In this document: piece after piece, positions 13,611 through 16,304 of the stretch
How positions within the stretch are numbered: position 1 is the first letter of the stretch
How the letters are laid out: every line of letters begins with the position of its first letter
NCBI GenBank assembly: GCA_903893935.1
Contig: CAITOD010000036.1
Location: forward strand, 1-16,304
Direction of reading: 5' to 3'
DNA length: 16,304 nt
From: an uncultured Sphingomonadales bacterium
Lineage (GTDB): Bacteria > Pseudomonadota > Alphaproteobacteria > Sphingomonadales > Sphingomonadaceae
The notes under the pieces: model-generated
The model's input: only the letters and a program-made list of their open reading frames with translations
What the model was told of the DNA's origin: nothing
The model's database searches: none
Program-made: the position numbers and the translations under genes

Positions 13611-14243
13611 TCAAAGCGCCGGATTGTTGTAACAATGCCAGGTGAATATCGCCACCGCGCCGCGATGCGGGCGCCAGCTTTCGGCCAGTTCGCGCGTCAG
13701 GCGCTCGTCGGGGCGGGTTTCGAGCCCAAGCAGTTTGCCCAGCCCCGCCTGCACCGCCAGATCGCCCGCCGGCCAGATATCGGGGCGTCCTTCGGCGAAC
13801 AGCAGATAGATTTCCGCCGACCAGCGCCCGATGCCCTTGATCTGCGTCAGCTGCGCGATCGCCTCTTCATCGTCGGCGGGCAAGGCATCGAACCGGATCG
13901 CCTCGGCCGCGACCAGTTCGCACAGCGAGCGGGCATAGCCCTGTTTCTGCCGCGACAGCCCGCAGCCGCGCAGATCGTCGAACGAGGCTGCCAGCAGCGC
14001 GCCGGGCGCCATGTCCGCGCCCAGCAGCGCTTCCAGCTTGCCCCAGACCGAGGCGGCGGCGGCCACGCTCACTTGCTGGCCGACGATCGTGCGCAGCAGA
14101 GTCAGCCAGCCGCGTTCGCGGATACGCGGGTCGGGATAGCCGACACGGGTGATCGCCGCTGCCAGTTCCGGGCTGTGGCGCCCGACATGGTCGAGCCCGT
14201 CGCGAATGGCCGCAGCGCTCAGGCCCACAGCATTTTGGCCCAT
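13611..14243 (-). CDS. DNA-3-methyladenine glycosylase II-like (AlkA/HhH-GPD) base-excision enzyme
   Basis: The 210-residue protein belongs to the helix-hairpin-helix-GPD glycosylases: [11 protein letters not shown] (about 49-59), the hairpin [18 protein letters not shown] (about 132-149), and the catalytic Asp D161 in [11 protein letters not shown]. It should remove alkylated bases such as 3-methyladenine from DNA. There is no Cys cluster for an iron-sulfur centre, separating it from the Nth/MutY branch. It is shorter than E. coli AlkA (282 residues) and lacks its N-terminal domain, as in many bacterial homologues. I chose the ATG at 14243 because family similarity begins soon after; the frame is open to 14372, but that stretch does not resemble the family. 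The start overlooks the 167-base gap to the divergent ferredoxin gene. Confidence 0.87.
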   Translation of the reverse strand: MGQNAVGLSAAAIRDGLDHVGRHSPELAAAITRVGYPDPRIRERGWLTLLRTIVGQQVSVAAAASVWGKLEALLGADMAPGALLAASFDDLRGCGLSRQKQGYARSLCELVAAEAIRFDALPADDEEAIAQLTQIKGIGRWSAEIYLLFAEGRPDIWPAGDLAVQAGLGKLLGLETRPDERLTRELAESWRPHRGAVAIFTWHCYNNPAL

Positions 14244-14410
14244 GGCAGCCCATCCAGGTATTGTTGTCCCATCCGGCCATCCTTTTCCTGCCGCAGCGTG
14301 CGCGGTCTTGCCAAAGTCTCGCGTGGGCGATAGCAGCCACCGCCAAAGAGGGACAGCCGGGGCGGGCCACAATATGCTGCGGCGCCGGGCAACATTGGAG
14401 ACCTGCGATC

Positions 14411-14728
14411 ATGCCAAAGCTGACTGTCGTAAACCGCGCGGGCCAGGCCTCGACCATCGAGGCCAGCACCGGCACCACCGTGATGGAAGCGATCCGCGAC
14501 AACGGCTTTGACGAGTTGCTGGCGCTGTGCGGCGGCTGCTGCTCGTGCGCGACCTGCCATGTGTTTGTCGATCCCGCTTTTGCCGACAAGCTCAACCCGA
14601 TGAGCGAAGATGAAAACGACTTGCTCGACAGCTCGGAACATCGCGGCGAACATTCGCGCCTGTCGTGCCAGCTGCCGATCACCGACGCAATGGACGGCTT
14701 GAAAGTGACCATCGCGCCCGAAGATTGA
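14411..14728 (+). CDS. [2Fe-2S] ferredoxin, putidaredoxin/adrenodoxin type
   Basis: The 105-residue protein has the cluster ligands C40, C46, C49 and C86, almost exactly the spacing of putidaredoxin (C-X5-C-X2-C-X36-C). Two extra cysteines (C43, C44) lie in the cluster loop ([10 protein letters not shown]). The C-terminal SEDENDLLD and SCQLP blocks are typical of this group. Such proteins carry single electrons from an FAD reductase to cytochrome P450s and to some oxygenases. There is no reductase or P450 gene in the window; the Rieske oxygenase about 4 kb away is a possible but unproven partner. GGAG lies 10 bases before the ATG. It diverges from the glycosylase gene and is followed by a strong terminator, so it is probably transcribed alone. 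Confidence 0.94.
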   Translation: MPKLTVVNRAGQASTIEASTGTTVMEAIRDNGFDELLALCGGCCSCATCHVFVDPAFADKLNPMSEDENDLLDSSEHRGEHSRLSCQLPITDAMDGLKVTIAPED

Positions 14729-14750
14729 ACGCATAACCAAAGCATGACCG

Positions 14751-14788
14751 AAAGGCCCGCTTGCCCCCTTGGCAGGCGGGCCTTTTTG
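14751..14788 (+). terminator. Rho-independent terminator after the ferredoxin gene
   Basis: A 15-bp stem with one G-T pair (14751-14765 against 14771-14785; the base is AAAGGCCCGC), a 5-base loop (CCCTT) and a T-run (CCTTTTTGCT) form a textbook intrinsic terminator 22 bases after the ferredoxin stop. Confidence 0.93.
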
Positions 14789-14822
14789 CTGAATGCCATG
14801 GCGCGAGAGCGAGGAGAGAATC

Positions 14823-16181
14823 GTGAAACAGCTGGCAGGTTGGATCGTTCGGGCATGGCTGGCGTTGATGGTGCTGATGCCGCTGCCCGCGCTGGCGCGC
14901 CCGGTGCTGCTGATCTCGATCGACGGCCTGCGCCCCGGCGATGTGATCGGTGCGCAGGCGCGCGGGCTCAAATTGCCCAACCTGACCGCATTTCTCACCC
15001 AGGGCAGCTATGCCGAAGGCGTCGTCGGCGTGCTGCCGACGGTCACCTATCCCAGCCACACCACGCTGATCACCGGGGTCTCGCCCGCCAGACACGGGAT
15101 CGTATCGAACACCACCTTCGATCCGCTGCATATCAACGAAGACGGCTGGTTCTGGTACGCCGAAGACAACAAGGCGCAGACGCTGTGGGATGCGGCGTTC
15201 CTCGCGCGGATGACCACCGGCAATGTGCACTGGCCGGTTTCGGTCGGCGCGCGACACGTGACGTGGAACCTGCCGCAGATCTGGCGCACCGGCCATCCCG
15301 ATGATCGCAAGCTGGTGCGCGCGCTCGCCACGCCGGGTCTGGTCGCCGAACTCGAAGCGGCGCGGCGCGAAGGCTATGCCGACGGCAAAGACGAGACGCT
15401 CGCCGGCGACAAATTGCGCGCCGGTTTTGCCCAGTCGCTGATCCGCCACCACCAGCCGGGCTTTCTCACCGTCTATCTGACCGCGCTCGACCACCAGCAA
15501 CACGTGACCGGCCCGGGTTCGGCCGAGGCGCACCAGACGCTCGAAGCGATCGACGGGCTGGTCGGCGATATCATCGCGCTCGAACACCAGTTCCACCCGG
15601 ATGCGGTGGTCGCGGTGGTCAGCGACCATGGCTTTGCTTCGGTCGATACCGCGATCAACCTCTATCGCCCGTTTATCGATGCCGGGCTGGTGACGGTCGA
15701 TCCTGCCGGCAAGATCAGCGGCTGGAGCGCCAGCCCCTGGGCCAGCGGCGGATCGTTCGCGATCGTGCTGGCGCACCCCGAAGATGCCGCCTTGCGCGCC
15801 AAAGTTGGCGCACTGCTCGACCGGCTGGCCGCCGATCCGGCCTCGCACATCGCGCAAGTGATTGCCGAACCGGCGATCGCAGCCGCCGGCGGCAATCCGC
15901 GCGCGGCGTTTTTCGTCAATCTGAAGATCGGCGCGATCGCCACGCCGTTCCTCGGCAGCGGATTGCCGCTGGTGCTGCCCCCGGTCGGCTACAAAGGCAT
16001 GCACGGCTATTTCCCCGCCGCACCCGAAATGCGCTCGACTTTCCTGATCGCCGGCCCCGGCATCGCCAAAGCGCGCAACCTCGGCGAAATCGACATGCGC
16101 GCCATTGCGCCGACTTTGGCCAAAGTCATGGGCGCCAGCCTGCCCGCCGCCGAAAAACCCGCCCTCCCCGTACAGCCCTGA
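14823..16181 (+). CDS. Exported alkaline-phosphatase-superfamily protein, NPP-type nucleotide pyrophosphatase/phosphodiesterase
   Basis: The 452-residue protein has a Sec signal (ending LMPLPALA, cut after about residue 25) and a two-zinc NPP-type active site. The first Asp is D34 (ISIDGLRP), the nucleophile is T75 (PTVTYPSHTTLITG), followed by D223 and H227 (ALDHQQH), D268-H269 (VSDHGF) and H394 (GMHGYF). Together these are the six metal ligands and the Thr nucleophile expected for NPP enzymes. It should hydrolyse phosphodiester or pyrophosphate bonds in the periplasm; nucleotides, nucleotide sugars or glycerophosphodiesters are possible substrates. I prefer the GTG at 14823, which has GAGGAGAG about 6 bases upstream and places the signal peptide at the N-terminus; ATG at 14793 would add 10 residues and start too close to the previous terminator. 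It appears monocistronic. Confidence 0.9.
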   Translation: MKQLAGWIVRAWLALMVLMPLPALARPVLLISIDGLRPGDVIGAQARGLKLPNLTAFLTQGSYAEGVVGVLPTVTYPSHTTLITGVSPARHGIVSNTTFDPLHINEDGWFWYAEDNKAQTLWDAAFLARMTTGNVHWPVSVGARHVTWNLPQIWRTGHPDDRKLVRALATPGLVAELEAARREGYADGKDETLAGDKLRAGFAQSLIRHHQPGFLTVYLTALDHQQHVTGPGSAEAHQTLEAIDGLVGDIIALEHQFHPDAVVAVVSDHGFASVDTAINLYRPFIDAGLVTVDPAGKISGWSASPWASGGSFAIVLAHPEDAALRAKVGALLDRLAADPASHIAQVIAEPAIAAAGGNPRAAFFVNLKIGAIATPFLGSGLPLVLPPVGYKGMHGYFPAAPEMRSTFLIAGPGIAKARNLGEIDMRAIAPTLAKVMGASLPAAEKPALPVQP

Positions 16182-16304
16182 CCCGGGAGCGGCACACACA
16201 ACAACCGTCATGCCGGACTTGATCCCATAGCTGTCCGGGATTTTGCGCATGGAGCTGGTTGCACGGCAGACAAATCCTTAGGATTCTGCCATCATCGTGT
16301 TGTC
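16182..16304. other. Non-coding 3' end of the window with two inverted repeats
   Basis: I see no gene here. 16213-16218 (CCGGAC) pairs with 16233-16238 (GTCCGG) across 14 bases and is followed by GATTTT, which could weakly terminate the phosphodiesterase transcript. The flanking text CGTCATGCCGGACTTGATCC looks like a scattered extragenic repeat common in sphingomonads (from memory). A second hairpin, 16265-16290, has arms GGCAG/CTGCC and AATCC/GGATT with a 3-base bulge and a TTA loop. Confidence 0.4.

Noticed and set aside
14244-14372. N-terminal extension of the DNA glycosylase to 14372
   Set aside because: The extra 43 residues do not look like the family and would fill most of the divergent promoter gap.
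14679-16250. A 523-codon open frame on the minus strand
   Set aside because: It is antisense to the phosphodiesterase gene, whose metal ligands and signal peptide are all intact; the minus frame has no motifs and would cross the terminator at 14751-14788.

Overview
The window is GC-rich, tightly packed DNA with frequent GTG starts. The gene content suggests an alphaproteobacterium of the Sphingomonadales type (Novosphingobium/Sphingobium-like): VPEP-type PEP-CTERM proteins, a PrsT-like TPR lipoprotein, a Rieske oxygenase, a haloalkane-dehalogenase-like hydrolase and a putidaredoxin-type ferredoxin. This assignment is an inference from gene families; there is no rRNA or other marker gene. I see no tRNA, CRISPR array, insertion sequence or phage gene.

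Layout. (1) 1-2898: the 5' part of a LOG-family nucleotide phosphoribohydrolase gene (minus) diverges from a two-gene unit, a DUF5690 MFS-like membrane protein followed by a gamma-butyrobetaine-hydroxylase-like Fe(II)/2-oxoglutarate dioxygenase. The unit looks like uptake plus first oxidation of a small, possibly trimethylammonium-type, substrate. (2) 2944-6245: two paralogous secreted PEP-CTERM proteins (minus), each with its own upstream element and GTG start, diverge from a PrsT-like TPR lipoprotein (plus). No exosortase gene is present, so it must lie elsewhere. The last 136 bp of the two PEP-CTERM genes differ at only 2 positions, while the rest has diverged strongly. (3) 6255-8913: a tightly spaced pair (minus), a vanadium-haloperoxidase/PAP2 enzyme with a Tat-type lipoprotein signal, then an outer-membrane beta-barrel protein. 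(4) 9057-12761: a small HTH-like protein, then a probable operon of Rieske oxygenase alpha subunit, TetR regulator, DhlA-like alpha/beta hydrolase and a small four-helix membrane protein. A near-palindrome overlaps the likely promoter and is a candidate operator. (5) 12758-14243: an SDR oxidoreductase and an AlkA-type DNA glycosylase (minus); the SDR stop codon overlaps that of the membrane protein. (6) 14411-16181: a putidaredoxin-type [2Fe-2S] ferredoxin with a very clear terminator, then an exported NPP-type phosphodiesterase. The window ends in about 120 bases with hairpins.

The most unusual parts are the sharp identity step and shared upstream elements of the PEP-CTERM pair, and the haloperoxidase-lipoprotein/outer-membrane-barrel pair, whose barrel protein carries a duplicated YGxLDxL motif in an N-terminal extension. 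The Rieske/TetR/dehalogenase-like operon is a plausible catabolic unit of unknown substrate.
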